Source: Arcobacter ellisii
GTDB lineage: Bacteria; Campylobacterota; Campylobacteria; Campylobacterales; Arcobacteraceae
Length of the DNA stretch: 64,000 bases
Assembly: GCF_003544915.1 (NCBI RefSeq)
Contig: NZ_CP032097.1
Coordinates: forward strand, 1,054,001-1,118,000
Direction of reading: 5' to 3'
The position numbers and the translations under genes are program-made. Positions 1 through 8,705 of this stretch are shown here, piece after piece; the first letter of the stretch is position 1, and the number at the start of each line of letters is the position of its first letter. The notes under the pieces are model-generated. The model saw only the letters and a list, made by a program, of their open reading frames with translations. It was not told the DNA's origin and made no database searches.

Positions 1-686
1 GTTTGATATTTTTTTAAATCAAGTTTTAGCTGTTTTGTAATAGTGTGAGTATAGATTTTAACTTTAATATTTGGATATTTTGAAAATAGTGTAAAAATAG
101 TTTCATCTATATAATTATCAATCAAAATTATTTCATCAACTACACTTTTTAGTAAATCATTTATAAAAACATAAGCATCAAATATTTGTCCATTGTAAAA
201 TATCCCTTGTTTTGGTTTTAGAGTTTTATCATCAAGTGAATTTGAAATATTTTTTACTTTTGATTTTAGCCTCATTACTTCATTTTCAAGCTCTTTAAAT
301 CTTTGATTTGTAATTTTTTCACCATTTATAACATAGTTATTTTGAATATAGTTTTTAAGAATATTTGTTGCCCATTGACGAAATCTTACACCTTTTTGTG
401 ATTTTACACGATAACCAACAGAAATAATAACATCCAAATTATAGTATTCTATATTATATATTTTCCCATCAGAAGCAGTTGTCGCAAAATTTGCGACAAC
501 TGAAAATCTAACAAGTTCACCTTCTTCGAAAATATTGTTAATATGTTTACCAATAGTTTTTACATCTCTTCCAAAAAGTTCAGCTATTTGATTTCTATTT
601 AACCAAACACTCTCTTGCTCAACCGAAACTTTTAATTCTAATTCGCCATCATTGTAAATTATAATATTTGATTTATTTTCTTGCAT
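1..686 (-). CDS. RhuM-family protein (3' end outside window)
   Basis: Partial: about 228 codons are visible and the C-terminus lies beyond position 1. The start is ATG at 686-684 with AAAGG seven bases upstream. Near residues 28-55 is a helix-turn-helix-like stretch (NRNQIAELFGRD, then KTIGKHINNIFEEGEL), and near 85-115 the block YYNLDVIISVGYRVKS followed by FRQWAT. These are hallmarks of the virulence RhuM family, first named from a Salmonella pathogenicity island and common in mobile or defence-associated DNA. After a coiled stretch the visible end reads IILIDNYIDE. Biochemical function is not established for the family. It lies downstream of, and in line with, a HEPN-like gene, with 139 bp between them. 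Family call firm, role unknown. Confidence 0.85.
   Translation of the reverse strand, partial: MQENKSNIIIYNDGELELKVSVEQESVWLNRNQIAELFGRDVKTIGKHINNIFEEGELVRFSVVANFATTASDGKIYNIEYYNLDVIISVGYRVKSQKGVRFRQWATNILKNYIQNNYVINGEKITNQRFKELENEVMRLKSKVKNISNSLDDKTLKPKQGIFYNGQIFDAYVFINDLLKSVVDEIILIDNYIDETIFTLFSKYPNIKVKIYTHTITKQLKLDLKKYQ
476..502. repeat. 27-bp perfect inverted repeat inside the RhuM gene
   Basis: Two 13-base arms, CAGTTGTCGCAAA and its exact reverse complement, flank a single central base. The repeat lies within the RhuM reading frame, where it encodes the SVVANFATTAS segment, and is more GC-rich than its surroundings. It could fold as a hairpin or be a protein-binding or recombination site. 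It could also be a chance product of the conserved protein motif. Confidence 0.6.
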
Positions 687-825
687 TTTTTAGCCTTTGA
701 AATTTATATAAGAAATTATATAAACTTTTTTGATTAATAACTAAAAAAATTGCAATTTGTTATTTTTGATAGATTAATTTAGTATCAAAGAAGTTTTATA
801 TTATGTTTTTTTAGGGATTTGTTCT

Positions 826-2040
826 TTAAAGATATGGAAGACTTTCTTCATCTTTTTTCCATTGTTCAAAATTAGTTTTTTTGGGAGTTACATTTTTTAT
901 ATGATTTTCTAAATTTCTATTTAATATTATTTTAGAATTTTTTTGTAGTTTTTCAATCTTTGTACTTGTTGCTACCTCAAGTAGTTCTAATAAAGTTGTC
1001 CAAAGTTGTAGTACATTTTTTCTATTAGGTATTATCCCATTATGTAAAAGATTATTTCTATCCTCTCTATTGCATTTTAAAACTTGGAATATTTGTTCAT
1101 TTATAATTTTTGTTTCATGTAAAATATCATGTTTTGTTTTTATATTAATATTTTTTGGTAAAGCTCTTTTCAAAATCTTTAATATTGAACTATCTATTTT
1201 AGCTGTATATAAAAAATCTGTTAATTGCTCTATAACTATCCATAAATTACTTAGAGATTCAGCTATCTTACCTTGATTTAGATAATGGTAACCTAGTGCT
1301 AAAAATATAGGTGAAAAATTGATTTTATAGATTATCGTTATACCAAAATTGTAAGCTTCTACAAATTCTTCTACTTGAATATGGTTTGGATGATGTGCTT
1401 TTATTCTTTCTGTTATACTTGCAGATTTATTTCTAAAATCATTATTTGGTGACGGTGTATAAGAAAAATTTGAGCCACCATTCTCAATTATACATCCTTG
1501 CTGTAGTTTAATTAAATCAATAGGTTTAACTAGAATTCCACCTAAAAATAAAGCTCCTATTATTTCATTGAATTTATTTACAGCTTTTTCAGGTGTATTA
1601 TAATTTTCATCTATCGGCAACATAATTGAACCATCAAAAGTGACTAAAATATCCAATTGAGAATTTTCATCATAATTTTTAAGTTTTGCAATAAACTTTG
1701 ATAGTATTCTTGTATCATATAAATTGGTATTAATATCATTTAAGCTAACTACAAAATCGTCTTTGCTTTTAGAGATAATTATAAGTGGTTCAAAAAGAAA
1801 AGTTATCCAAGCAGGGTCATAGCTAGGTATTTTAGAAATAGGCTCTTTATAAGCAATCGGTTTGTTTTTTTCATGAATCCAATCTCCATTATACCAAATA
1901 TGATTATTACTAGGTTTTTCTTTTACTTTGTCTATCAAAGTTTTTGGAATATTTCTATTTGTTTGCATAAGTTTTTCTACATTAACATGATTTTCAAAAG
2001 CATAGATTTGTCCAGTTATTGTATCTTGATAATATTTCAT
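826..2040 (-). CDS. HEPN-like domain protein, 404 aa, possible RNase
   Basis: I do not recognise the full-length family. The C-terminal third is helical and contains DRNNLLHNG, with R328, N329 and H333. That is the R-N-x3-H arrangement used as the active site by HEPN-superfamily RNases, many of which are toxins or phage-defence effectors. The first 70 residues (MKYYQDTITGQIYAFE, then WYNGDWIHE) faintly resemble the start of phage tail-assembly proteins; that is a weak impression. The ATG has AAGGA five bases upstream. The next gene downstream on the same strand encodes a RhuM-family protein, which suits an accessory or defence setting. Being a HEPN RNase is inferred from the motif only. Confidence 0.5.
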   Translation of the reverse strand: MKYYQDTITGQIYAFENHVNVEKLMQTNRNIPKTLIDKVKEKPSNNHIWYNGDWIHEKNKPIAYKEPISKIPSYDPAWITFLFEPLIIISKSKDDFVVSLNDINTNLYDTRILSKFIAKLKNYDENSQLDILVTFDGSIMLPIDENYNTPEKAVNKFNEIIGALFLGGILVKPIDLIKLQQGCIIENGGSNFSYTPSPNNDFRNKSASITERIKAHHPNHIQVEEFVEAYNFGITIIYKINFSPIFLALGYHYLNQGKIAESLSNLWIVIEQLTDFLYTAKIDSSILKILKRALPKNINIKTKHDILHETKIINEQIFQVLKCNREDRNNLLHNGIIPNRKNVLQLWTTLLELLEVATSTKIEKLQKNSKIILNRNLENHIKNVTPKKTNFEQWKKDEESLPYL

Positions 2041-2145
2041 TATTTTCCTTATGTTAGTAAATTATAAAAATAAAACCTTTAGTGATTTTTAAATAATCAT
2101 TCTATCAAAATGAGATAAAAAGTAACTTGATGATAAAATTCTTTT

Positions 2146-2625
2146 ATGAAATTAAAAAGAGTATTAAAAAAAGAGTTTTATATAACACTATTTATCAAGC
2201 AAAACAAATGGCACAGATACGGAGTTTTATTACATACATTTGCTGTTGCTTTTCATATTTTAAAAGCTAAAGAATACAAGATGTTAGCTGCTGCATTTTT
2301 ACATGATATTGGAAAACCATATGTTGCTTACCAAAATGAAAAAGATAAAATAACAAAAGAGTTTTCATTTCATAATCACGAAGAGATAAGTTATCACATC
2401 ATAAAAAAGTGGAAAGTTTCAGAGTACACTAAAAAACTTGTAAGATATCACTACATAATAAGAGGTATGCAAAAAGCAAAAGAGAGAAATCTTTTAGGAG
2501 TTTATAAACGTATGAAAAGAAGCTTTGATAAACTTGATGATAATTTTATAGAAGATTTAAAACTTTTTATGAAGTTTGATGATATGGGAAAAATAAGTTT
2601 TTTAAAAACTAAAGATAATATTTAA
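2146..2625 (+). CDS. HD-domain protein, 159 aa
   Basis: A compact HD-superfamily metal-dependent phosphohydrolase. The ligands are visible in order: H30, the H53-D54 doublet in FLHDIGKP, then H76/H78 and H84 in SFHNHEE and SYHII. There is no partner domain, so this is a stand-alone HD protein of the kind that cleaves nucleotides or phosphoesters. The substrate cannot be read from the sequence. It is divergent from the HEPN-like gene and is followed, after a separate promoter-like sequence, by the 376-aa gene. The ribosome site is weak. Confidence 0.75.
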   Translation: MKLKRVLKKEFYITLFIKQNKWHRYGVLLHTFAVAFHILKAKEYKMLAAAFLHDIGKPYVAYQNEKDKITKEFSFHNHEEISYHIIKKWKVSEYTKKLVRYHYIIRGMQKAKERNLLGVYKRMKRSFDKLDDNFIEDLKLFMKFDDMGKISFLKTKDNI

Positions 2626-2646
2626 GCTATTTAAAATTTTTTTAGA

Positions 2647-2652
2647 TATAAT
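2647..2652 (+). promoter_or_regulatory. -10 box before the 376-aa gene
   Basis: TATAAT in the context TTAGATATAATC, 31 bp before the TTG start. No clear -35 is present, which is normal for sigma-70 promoters of Campylobacterota. Confidence 0.45.
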
Positions 2653-2682
2653 CAAAACTATTATAGAAATAGAAGAGAAGCC

Positions 2683-3813
2683 TTGCAATTTACAATTACA
2701 GATAAAATAAAACAACTAGAAATAGAAGATATAAAAGAGAATCTTTTTCATTATTCATACGACAATAAAAGCTTAAAAGCCTTAGTTAAAAGCAACACTT
2801 CAAAAGAAGATATTTCATACATTTCAGCTTATAGTAGTTTCAAAGGTGAAATTTATGAAAACATCATATATGAATTATTACTTCAATATGTTTTACAAGA
2901 AGATGAAATCACTAGATTTGTTTTAAAAGGTCCATATCAAGATAAAGAGAATATTTTTATAAAAAGTGGACTTTTAATAGATAGTAGTTCTCAAATCGTT
3001 TACAAATCAGCTTACAAAGATATAAGTGAGTTTGATGCTCTATTTTTTACAAAAGATAGTGTTTATTTTGTAGAGATGAGTACATCTAAAAAAACAGCAA
3101 GTTTAAACAAAAGATTAGTAAAAAAATATGCTTTATTAAAGATGATTTTCCCAAGTCTAAATATCAAAGCTTTGATAGTTGTAACAGAAGGTTCAGTAGG
3201 ACTTAAAAACTTTCCTTCCTACGCAACAATTTGGGTAACAAAAGATTTAGATGATGAAGAGTTGATAGAAAAAATAATTTTTGCAAAAAAAGTAAAAAAT
3301 GATGTTCAAACTTTAGAAGTACCAAAAAATAAAAAATATATTGAAGCTTGTAAAATAAAATACAAAAAATTCCAATACTTTCCAACTTTAGAATGGATAT
3401 TAAATACTTCAAGACAAAATCCAAAATTTAGTGTTGATTTAAAATTCTTTTCATCTGCAAAATTGGGTCTTTATTTTGATATATATACAAAACTTTATAT
3501 TGGATATTTGACTACAAAAGAGTTTTTAGAGTTATATAGTGATTTTGACCTAAAAGTTAAAACAGACAGAATTATTACAACTATTGAAAAAGTAAATCAA
3601 ACAGAACTTGATATTGTTTATTACGTAAAAGAGTTGAATGGAAAACTAAAAAGAGTAAGACTTGAAGAAAATAATATTTCCATAAAAGATAAAGAACTTG
3701 ATGGTTTTACAAATGCAGAAGTAAGATTTTTTATGAAAATTTTAGAAGAAAAACATCACTTAACACTAAATGATATAAAACATATACAAAATAATATCTC
3801 TCTAATAAAATAA
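2683..3813 (+). CDS. hypothetical protein, possible PD-(D/E)XK-fold domain, 376 aa
   Basis: Starts with TTG after the purine-rich stretch GAAGAGAAG. I do not recognise the family by name. Residues 50-170 could be a PD-(D/E)XK nuclease-like core: E55 in FKGEIYENIIYELL, D118 in SEFDALFF, then E131 with S133 and K136/K137 in VYFVEMSTSKK. These strands are followed by a helix and another strand (IKALIVVTEG). The usual lysine of E-x-K is shifted, so activity is uncertain. The C-terminal 180 residues show no motif I know. No signal peptide or membrane segment is visible. The fold call is inference; the gene itself is clear. Confidence 0.6.
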   Translation: MQFTITDKIKQLEIEDIKENLFHYSYDNKSLKALVKSNTSKEDISYISAYSSFKGEIYENIIYELLLQYVLQEDEITRFVLKGPYQDKENIFIKSGLLIDSSSQIVYKSAYKDISEFDALFFTKDSVYFVEMSTSKKTASLNKRLVKKYALLKMIFPSLNIKALIVVTEGSVGLKNFPSYATIWVTKDLDDEELIEKIIFAKKVKNDVQTLEVPKNKKYIEACKIKYKKFQYFPTLEWILNTSRQNPKFSVDLKFFSSAKLGLYFDIYTKLYIGYLTTKEFLELYSDFDLKVKTDRIITTIEKVNQTELDIVYYVKELNGKLKRVRLEENNISIKDKELDGFTNAEVRFFMKILEEKHHLTLNDIKHIQNNISLIK

Positions 3814-3821
3814 AAGTATGG

Positions 3822-3827
3822 TATAAT
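3822..3827 (+). promoter_or_regulatory. extended -10 promoter of the first CNNM gene
   Basis: TGGTATAAT at 3819-3827 is an extended -10. A start of transcription near 3834 leaves about 25 nt before the small upstream ORF at 3859. Confidence 0.6.
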
Positions 3828-3858
3828 CCTATTCAAAAATTTTAAAAGGATTAACTTT

Positions 3859-3924
3859 ATGAACTTAAACGACTCCTATCGTAGGTGTGGCTTATTTATT
3901 TCTTACTTAGAGGGTGAAAAATGA
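3859..3924 (+). CDS. 21-codon upstream ORF (leader peptide) overlapping the CNNM start
   Basis: ATG at 3859 has AAAAGGA eight bases upstream, a better ribosome site than most genes here have. The frame begins MNLNDSYRRCG and ends LEGEK. Its stop TGA (3922-3924) overlaps the CNNM ATG (3921-3923) as ATGA. The CNNM start lies in a predicted hairpin: AGAGGGT (3909-3915) can pair with ACCCTTT (3924-3930), hiding both AGAGGG and the AUG. A ribosome translating the leader would open it. The coupling is inferred. Too short for ordinary gene calling. Confidence 0.5.
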   Translation: MNLNDSYRRCGLFISYLEGEK

Positions 3925-5009
3925 CCCTTTTGTTTACTTATCTTTTCGTTGCTTTATTAGTCTCTTTTTTATGTTCAGTGTTAGAAGCTGTTTTACTTTC
4001 AAGTACATCTTCATATATTGAATCATTATCTAAAAAAGAAAATCCATCAAATGCTGTTGAAATGTTAAAAGATTTAAAATCAAATATTGATAAACCAATA
4101 TCTTCTATTTTGATATTAAATACATTTGCACATACAATGGGTGCTGCTGGTGTTGGAGCACAAGCTCAAATACTTTTTGGTCAAGAAATGGAAACTTTAA
4201 TTGCTGTTTTATTAACATTGGCAATTTTATATTTTTCTGAAATCATTCCAAAAACAATTGGTGCAGTATATTGGAAAAAACTTTTAATTCCTTCTGCTTA
4301 TTTGATTAAATTTTTTATAAAAATTACATATCCATTAGTTTGGTTATCTATGTTTATTACTAATTTAATATCAAAAGGTAAAAAAAATGAGTCAAACTTC
4401 TCAAGAGATGAAATTATGGCTGCTGTTACTATGGGAGAAAAAGAGGGTTCAATTCTTTCTAAAGAGAGTGCTTTAATTGAAAATCTTTTCAAATTGAAAA
4501 ATATCAAAACTCATGATATTATGACTCCAAGAAGTGTTGTATTTGCTTTAAAATCAAGTGTTACAGTTGAAGAAGCTATTGAAGATGATAAAATGTATAT
4601 TCACTCAAGAATACCAGTTTATGATGAAACAATAGATGATGTAATAGGTGTTGTATTTAATCAAACTATTTTAGAAGAGAGTGTTGAAGAAAGAGATGAC
4701 ACAATCATAAGAGATATTATGGTTCCTGTTCATAAAATATCAGAAAATGTACCTGTTTCTTCTTTAATTGACCAATTTGTTAATAGAAAAACACACCTTT
4801 TTATAGTTGAAGACAATTATGGACAAACAAGTGGTGTTGTAACTTTAGAAGATGCAATAGAAACTCTTTTAGGAGTTGAAATTGTTGATGAAATGGATGA
4901 AGTTGAAGATATGCAAGTTCTTGCAAAAAATAGATGTAAAATCCAAAATAAAATGTTTATTGATAAAAAAAGAATAGAAAAAAAATTAGACTTGCATAAA
5001 CAAGCCTAA
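3921..5009 (+). CDS. CNNM/CorC-type membrane protein with CBS pair
   Basis: 362 aa. The N-terminal DUF21/CNNM transmembrane domain has about four membrane segments (2-24 and three more before residue 140). A CBS-pair domain follows, about residues 185-310, with HDIMTPRSVVFAL and TSGVVTLEDAIETLLG. A short basic tail stands where longer homologues carry a CorC_HlyC domain. This family (TlyC/hemolysin-like, YfjD/PaeA) is linked to magnesium, cobalt or cadaverine efflux; the substrate here is unknown. A second copy at 11648-12703 shares the same plan. The start is chosen at 3921 because it overlaps the stop of the leader ORF. Confidence 0.9.
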   Translation: MTLLFTYLFVALLVSFLCSVLEAVLLSSTSSYIESLSKKENPSNAVEMLKDLKSNIDKPISSILILNTFAHTMGAAGVGAQAQILFGQEMETLIAVLLTLAILYFSEIIPKTIGAVYWKKLLIPSAYLIKFFIKITYPLVWLSMFITNLISKGKKNESNFSRDEIMAAVTMGEKEGSILSKESALIENLFKLKNIKTHDIMTPRSVVFALKSSVTVEEAIEDDKMYIHSRIPVYDETIDDVIGVVFNQTILEESVEERDDTIIRDIMVPVHKISENVPVSSLIDQFVNRKTHLFIVEDNYGQTSGVVTLEDAIETLLGVEIVDEMDEVEDMQVLAKNRCKIQNKMFIDKKRIEKKLDLHKQA

Positions 5010-5018
5010 TTTTTTGAT

Positions 5019-6794
5019 TTAATATATAAGTTCTTCTTGAATTTTATCGTAGTCGTAAATATCTTCTCTAAATTGTAATTCCCCGTTATCATCAACCCAA
5101 GAAGTTAAATAGATGATATGAACGGGGATTTTTTTACTTAATCCTATCGCTTTTTCTTTTTCAGTTTCTGTTTCTAAAATCTGAGTTACTTTTTCAATAT
5201 TTAGATTTTTATCATCATTTGCAATTGTCATAAGTAATTCATCAGGTCTTGAAAGTCTAATACAACCATGAGAATAAGCACGTCTAGCATTGTTAAATAG
5301 ACTTTTTGCAGGTGTATCATGTAAATAAACTGCATGTTTATTAGGAAACATAAATTTCATTTTTCCAAGAGGATTTTCATCACTTGGACCTTGAGTGAAT
5401 CTAAAATTAGGAACAGCTTCAACATCTTGTAAAATTAAAGTATCTAAAACTTCTGTTGTTTCAACTTTTTCAGAATCTTTATGCCAACCTTGATAAATAT
5501 CTATACCTTTAGAAGCTAAATAATTTGGGTCTTTTAAAAGTTTTGGAAGAATCTCTTTTTTTGCAATACTTTCAGGAATATTCCAATTTGGATTTAAAAC
5601 AATATAAGACATATTATCTGAGAAAATAGGTGTTGGATGTTTTTTCTCTCCAACAACAACAGCCATATTTAGTTTTATGTCATTGTTTTCAACCATTTTT
5701 AGTCTATAATCAGGAATATTGATTAGTAGATATTTTTCTCCAAAATCTCTTGGAAGCCATCTCATTCTCTCTAAATTTACTCTTATTTGTTCTATTTTTT
5801 CTTTAGCACTTTTATTTAAAAATTTTTGTGTTTGAAGACCAACAATTCCATCTGCATATAAACCATGACTTTTTTGGAAAGATATAACTGCATTTTTCAA
5901 ATCTTCATCAAAAATCTCTTCACAAGAGGTGATTACTTTTTCTTCAATCATTTCTTGAGCATTTTCATTTGTTGTTAAACTATTTGTTACTATATTTTGT
6001 GCGTTTATACTATTTTCACAAGTTTTTGTTAACTCTTGACTTTGCATTAATCTTTGTCTTAAAACTTTTACAACTTCTGATTGGTCACCAATTCTAAGAG
6101 TTTTAAATGGAGGTAATTTTATATAATCCCCATTTTGTACAACTTTTTCAAGATTTGAAATAGCATCTATTAATTTATTTGCATTAGGATAATTAAAGTC
6201 TAATTCTTTAAAAGCAACTGATAAATCATTGTTTTCAATGGCAGTTTTTAATAACTCTTTATGATTAATTTTGATTTCATATCTATCCCATTGGGCATTT
6301 ATTTCATCATCTTTTTCAAGTTCAGTAAGTTTTTCTTGGAATGCTTTCCAATTTATTGAACCATTTAATAAATAATAAGAGTATTTGTCATAAAGTTCTG
6401 TCATCAAAAACTCTATTTCTAAAATATCTTTTTTTGAATTTTCTGAATTATTTATCTTTTTTTCGATTTCATCAATTCTAAAAATATTATTGGCAATTGG
6501 TTTTAAAACAGGGTCATTTTTGATTGTCTCTAAAAGAGTTAATGAAATATCTTTAAGTCCATTTTCATCAGTCCAAAAAGTTTTAAATTGATTTAGCGAA
6601 TAATATTCTTTCAAAGTTTTTTTGTTTATAAAAAGGGGAGAGTAGTTTTTATTTAAAAAGTTTTTAATTTCATCTTGTATATTTTGTTCAATAGAGATCT
6701 CTTTTTTAATTTTGTTTTGTTCTTCAATAGTATTTGAAAATAGATAACTATTCATCAAAAACATAGAAACAGCAACAACTTTTAGTCTATTCAT
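5019..6794 (-). CDS. L,D-transpeptidase, YcbB-like
   Basis: 591 aa from ATG 6794, which has GGAG eight bases upstream and opens directly into a signal peptide (MNRLKVVAVSMFLMN). A start at 6827 is possible but has no ribosome site. Domain order: signal peptide, N-terminal helical region, a peptidoglycan-binding domain with FQKSHGLYADGIVGLQT, then a YkuD catalytic domain with YSHGCIRLSRPDELL and nucleophile C511. It forms 3-3 cross-links or remodels peptidoglycan in the periplasm. Its 3' end faces the CNNM gene, only 9 bp away. Confidence 0.92.
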   Translation of the reverse strand: MNRLKVVAVSMFLMNSYLFSNTIEEQNKIKKEISIEQNIQDEIKNFLNKNYSPLFINKKTLKEYYSLNQFKTFWTDENGLKDISLTLLETIKNDPVLKPIANNIFRIDEIEKKINNSENSKKDILEIEFLMTELYDKYSYYLLNGSINWKAFQEKLTELEKDDEINAQWDRYEIKINHKELLKTAIENNDLSVAFKELDFNYPNANKLIDAISNLEKVVQNGDYIKLPPFKTLRIGDQSEVVKVLRQRLMQSQELTKTCENSINAQNIVTNSLTTNENAQEMIEEKVITSCEEIFDEDLKNAVISFQKSHGLYADGIVGLQTQKFLNKSAKEKIEQIRVNLERMRWLPRDFGEKYLLINIPDYRLKMVENNDIKLNMAVVVGEKKHPTPIFSDNMSYIVLNPNWNIPESIAKKEILPKLLKDPNYLASKGIDIYQGWHKDSEKVETTEVLDTLILQDVEAVPNFRFTQGPSDENPLGKMKFMFPNKHAVYLHDTPAKSLFNNARRAYSHGCIRLSRPDELLMTIANDDKNLNIEKVTQILETETEKEKAIGLSKKIPVHIIYLTSWVDDNGELQFREDIYDYDKIQEELIY

Positions 6795-6881
6795 AAAACA
6801 ATCTCCAAGATAATAAGTAATTTTCAAAGTTTGTAAAATACCTAAAAAATCATTAAAAAGATGTAATAAAAATGTTTTTTA

Positions 6882-7547
6882 TTATAAATTTACAAATTTT
6901 TTATAGGGAACTTTAAATCTTATATTATTTTCATCAATTGCACACTTCACTTGATACTCAACCATCTCTTCAAAAGGTTTTAAAAATAGTTCTAAAGAGC
7001 TTTTAGATATATCTTCAATATTTTGATTATTTAGTTGTTCTAAAATACATAAAGTTGATTCAATCGTAGATAAACAGTATTGATTTGGTTGAGTTTTTAT
7101 TTTAAATTGAGATGATTTATCATGTTCAAAACTAACTTTTTTTAGATTTTGTAAATTTTTGCTAAGTCTTAACATCTTTTTTGAACAAGGCCAAGTTGAA
7201 TCAATGATAAAAATCAAAGCTTTTTTTTCACTTGGTAATTTTTGAGTATTTAATTTTATACTATTTGTATCTGGATATAAAACATAAGCTTCATAATTTT
7301 TATCATTTAAAAGTTCATTTACTCTTTTATGATTTGAAAAGTCAATTCCAACGTGTAATTCACAATTTTCTAAAGAGTTATTTGTCATATGACCTGTACC
7401 ATTTTTTGTTTTTCTAAACTCTTTTGGATGCATCAAAATCACAAATTTTGTATTTGTTTTTATTGGATTTATTAGGTGTTCACAAATGCAAGAACTTTTT
7501 GGTCTATAACATTTGTAGCAGATTTCTCTTTGGCTTTCAATTTGCAA
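6882..7547 (-). CDS. DTW-domain tRNA aminocarboxypropyltransferase-like protein
   Basis: 221 aa, TTG start. The N-terminus has four cysteines, CYKC and CIC (C10, C13, C20, C22), probably binding zinc. The DTW signature follows as D116-S-T-W in IIDSTWPCSKKML, with the conserved HPKEFRKTKNGTGHM before it. Characterised members (TapT, DTWD1/2) add the 3-amino-3-carboxypropyl group of S-adenosylmethionine to uridine in tRNA. The family match is good; the modified tRNA position is unknown. It lies just upstream of the L,D-transpeptidase gene on the same strand. Confidence 0.85.
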   Translation of the reverse strand: MQIESQREICYKCYRPKSSCICEHLINPIKTNTKFVILMHPKEFRKTKNGTGHMTNNSLENCELHVGIDFSNHKRVNELLNDKNYEAYVLYPDTNSIKLNTQKLPSEKKALIFIIDSTWPCSKKMLRLSKNLQNLKKVSFEHDKSSQFKIKTQPNQYCLSTIESTLCILEQLNNQNIEDISKSSLELFLKPFEEMVEYQVKCAIDENNIRFKVPYKKFVNL

Positions 7548-7618
7548 TATATATACTTTCTAATGGGCTTTTTTCTATTAATTTGATATTATATTATTAA
7601 AATTTTTAAAGGCTGATT

Positions 7619-8680
7619 TTGGAAAATATACAAAAAGATACAAACTTTGCAAAAGCATTTTATTTTTTCGCTTTTATGTTTTTAGTTGTTTATGCTTTAA
7701 ATAGTTTAAGTGCAATTTTAACTCCTATTGCAATTGCTATACTTATTTGGTTTTTAATAAATGCTTTAGCTTCACAAATTAAAAGATTACCTTTTTTAAG
7801 TCCTAAAGTTGCAGATATTGTAGCTATTCCTTTATCTTTGATATTTATTGTTTATTTTATGATTGAAATAGGAAGTTTTATAACTTCAAGTATGATGAGT
7901 TTAAGTTCTACTATTTCTCAACTTGATGGAAAAGTAAATGCTTTGATTGAAAAATTAACACTTATGACATCTATTGATTTCACAACACCTTTACAAAAGT
8001 TTTTCCAAGAGTTTAGTCTTTCAAGTGTTATAAATAAAGTAATTAGCGCTTTTAGTGCAATCTTTTCAAATCTAATACAAATATTTTTGTATGTACTTTT
8101 TTTATTAATTGACCAACAATTTTTCAAAGCAAAAATAAATGCACTTTTCCCTAAAAAAGAGGCAAAAGAGAAAGCAACACATATTTTAACTTCTATTTCA
8201 AAAGGTGTAAAAACATATATTTTTATAACTACACTAATTAGTTTATTAACAGGATTCCTAACTTTTGTTGTTTGTGAAATATTTTCACTTCAAGGTGCAG
8301 TTTTATGGGGATTTATTGCATTTGTATTAAATTTTATACCAACAATTGGAAGTATCATTGCTGTTTTAATTCCTGCAATTTTTGCTTTAATACAATTTCC
8401 TTTAATCTCAGATGTTTTATTTTTAACTTTATGTTTAGTTCTTATTCAATTTGTAATAGGAAATATAATTTATCCAAAACTTATGGGTGATAAATTAAAT
8501 ATTTCTCAATTTGTTGTTATTTTATCTTTGGTTATTTGGGGTGCGATGTGGGGAACTATTGGGATGTTTTTATCAGTTCCTTTGATGATGATTTTATTGA
8601 TTTCTTTATCTCAATTTGATAGCACTAGAAATTTAGCTATTCTAATTTCAGGAGATGGAAAAATTTTAGATAAAAAATAA
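7619..8680 (+). CDS. AI-2E family transporter
   Basis: 353 aa, TTG start with AAAGG upstream. Several hydrophobic helices lie at 12-55 and 65-90, then a soluble stretch, then membrane segments from about 150 to the end, including GFIAFVLNFIPTIGSIIAVLIP, which is typical of the UPF0118/AI-2E exporter family. Members include TqsA, proposed autoinducer-2 exporter, and Na+/H+ antiporters, so the substrate is open. Divergent from the DTW gene; ends at a strong two-way terminator. Confidence 0.88.
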   Translation: MENIQKDTNFAKAFYFFAFMFLVVYALNSLSAILTPIAIAILIWFLINALASQIKRLPFLSPKVADIVAIPLSLIFIVYFMIEIGSFITSSMMSLSSTISQLDGKVNALIEKLTLMTSIDFTTPLQKFFQEFSLSSVINKVISAFSAIFSNLIQIFLYVLFLLIDQQFFKAKINALFPKKEAKEKATHILTSISKGVKTYIFITTLISLLTGFLTFVVCEIFSLQGAVLWGFIAFVLNFIPTIGSIIAVLIPAIFALIQFPLISDVLFLTLCLVLIQFVIGNIIYPKLMGDKLNISQFVVILSLVIWGAMWGTIGMFLSVPLMMILLISLSQFDSTRNLAILISGDGKILDKK

Positions 8681-8705
8681 AAAGTAGAGTTAATCTCTAC
8701 TTTTT
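8679..8705. terminator. bidirectional terminator
   Basis: Hairpin with arm AAAAAGTAGAG and its exact reverse complement around the loop TTAAT, giving a U-tract on both strands. It separates the convergent AI-2E and HugZ-like genes and contains the stop codon of the latter. Confidence 0.85.

Noticed and set aside
3840-3930. CNNM leader as a classical metal riboswitch (M-box, yybP-ykoY or NiCo type)
   Set aside because: The leader is only about 85 nt and I find none of the conserved loops of those classes; a translated upstream ORF explains it better.
6795-6827. Upstream start of the L,D-transpeptidase
   Set aside because: It has no ribosome site and would put eleven polar and aromatic residues before the signal peptide.
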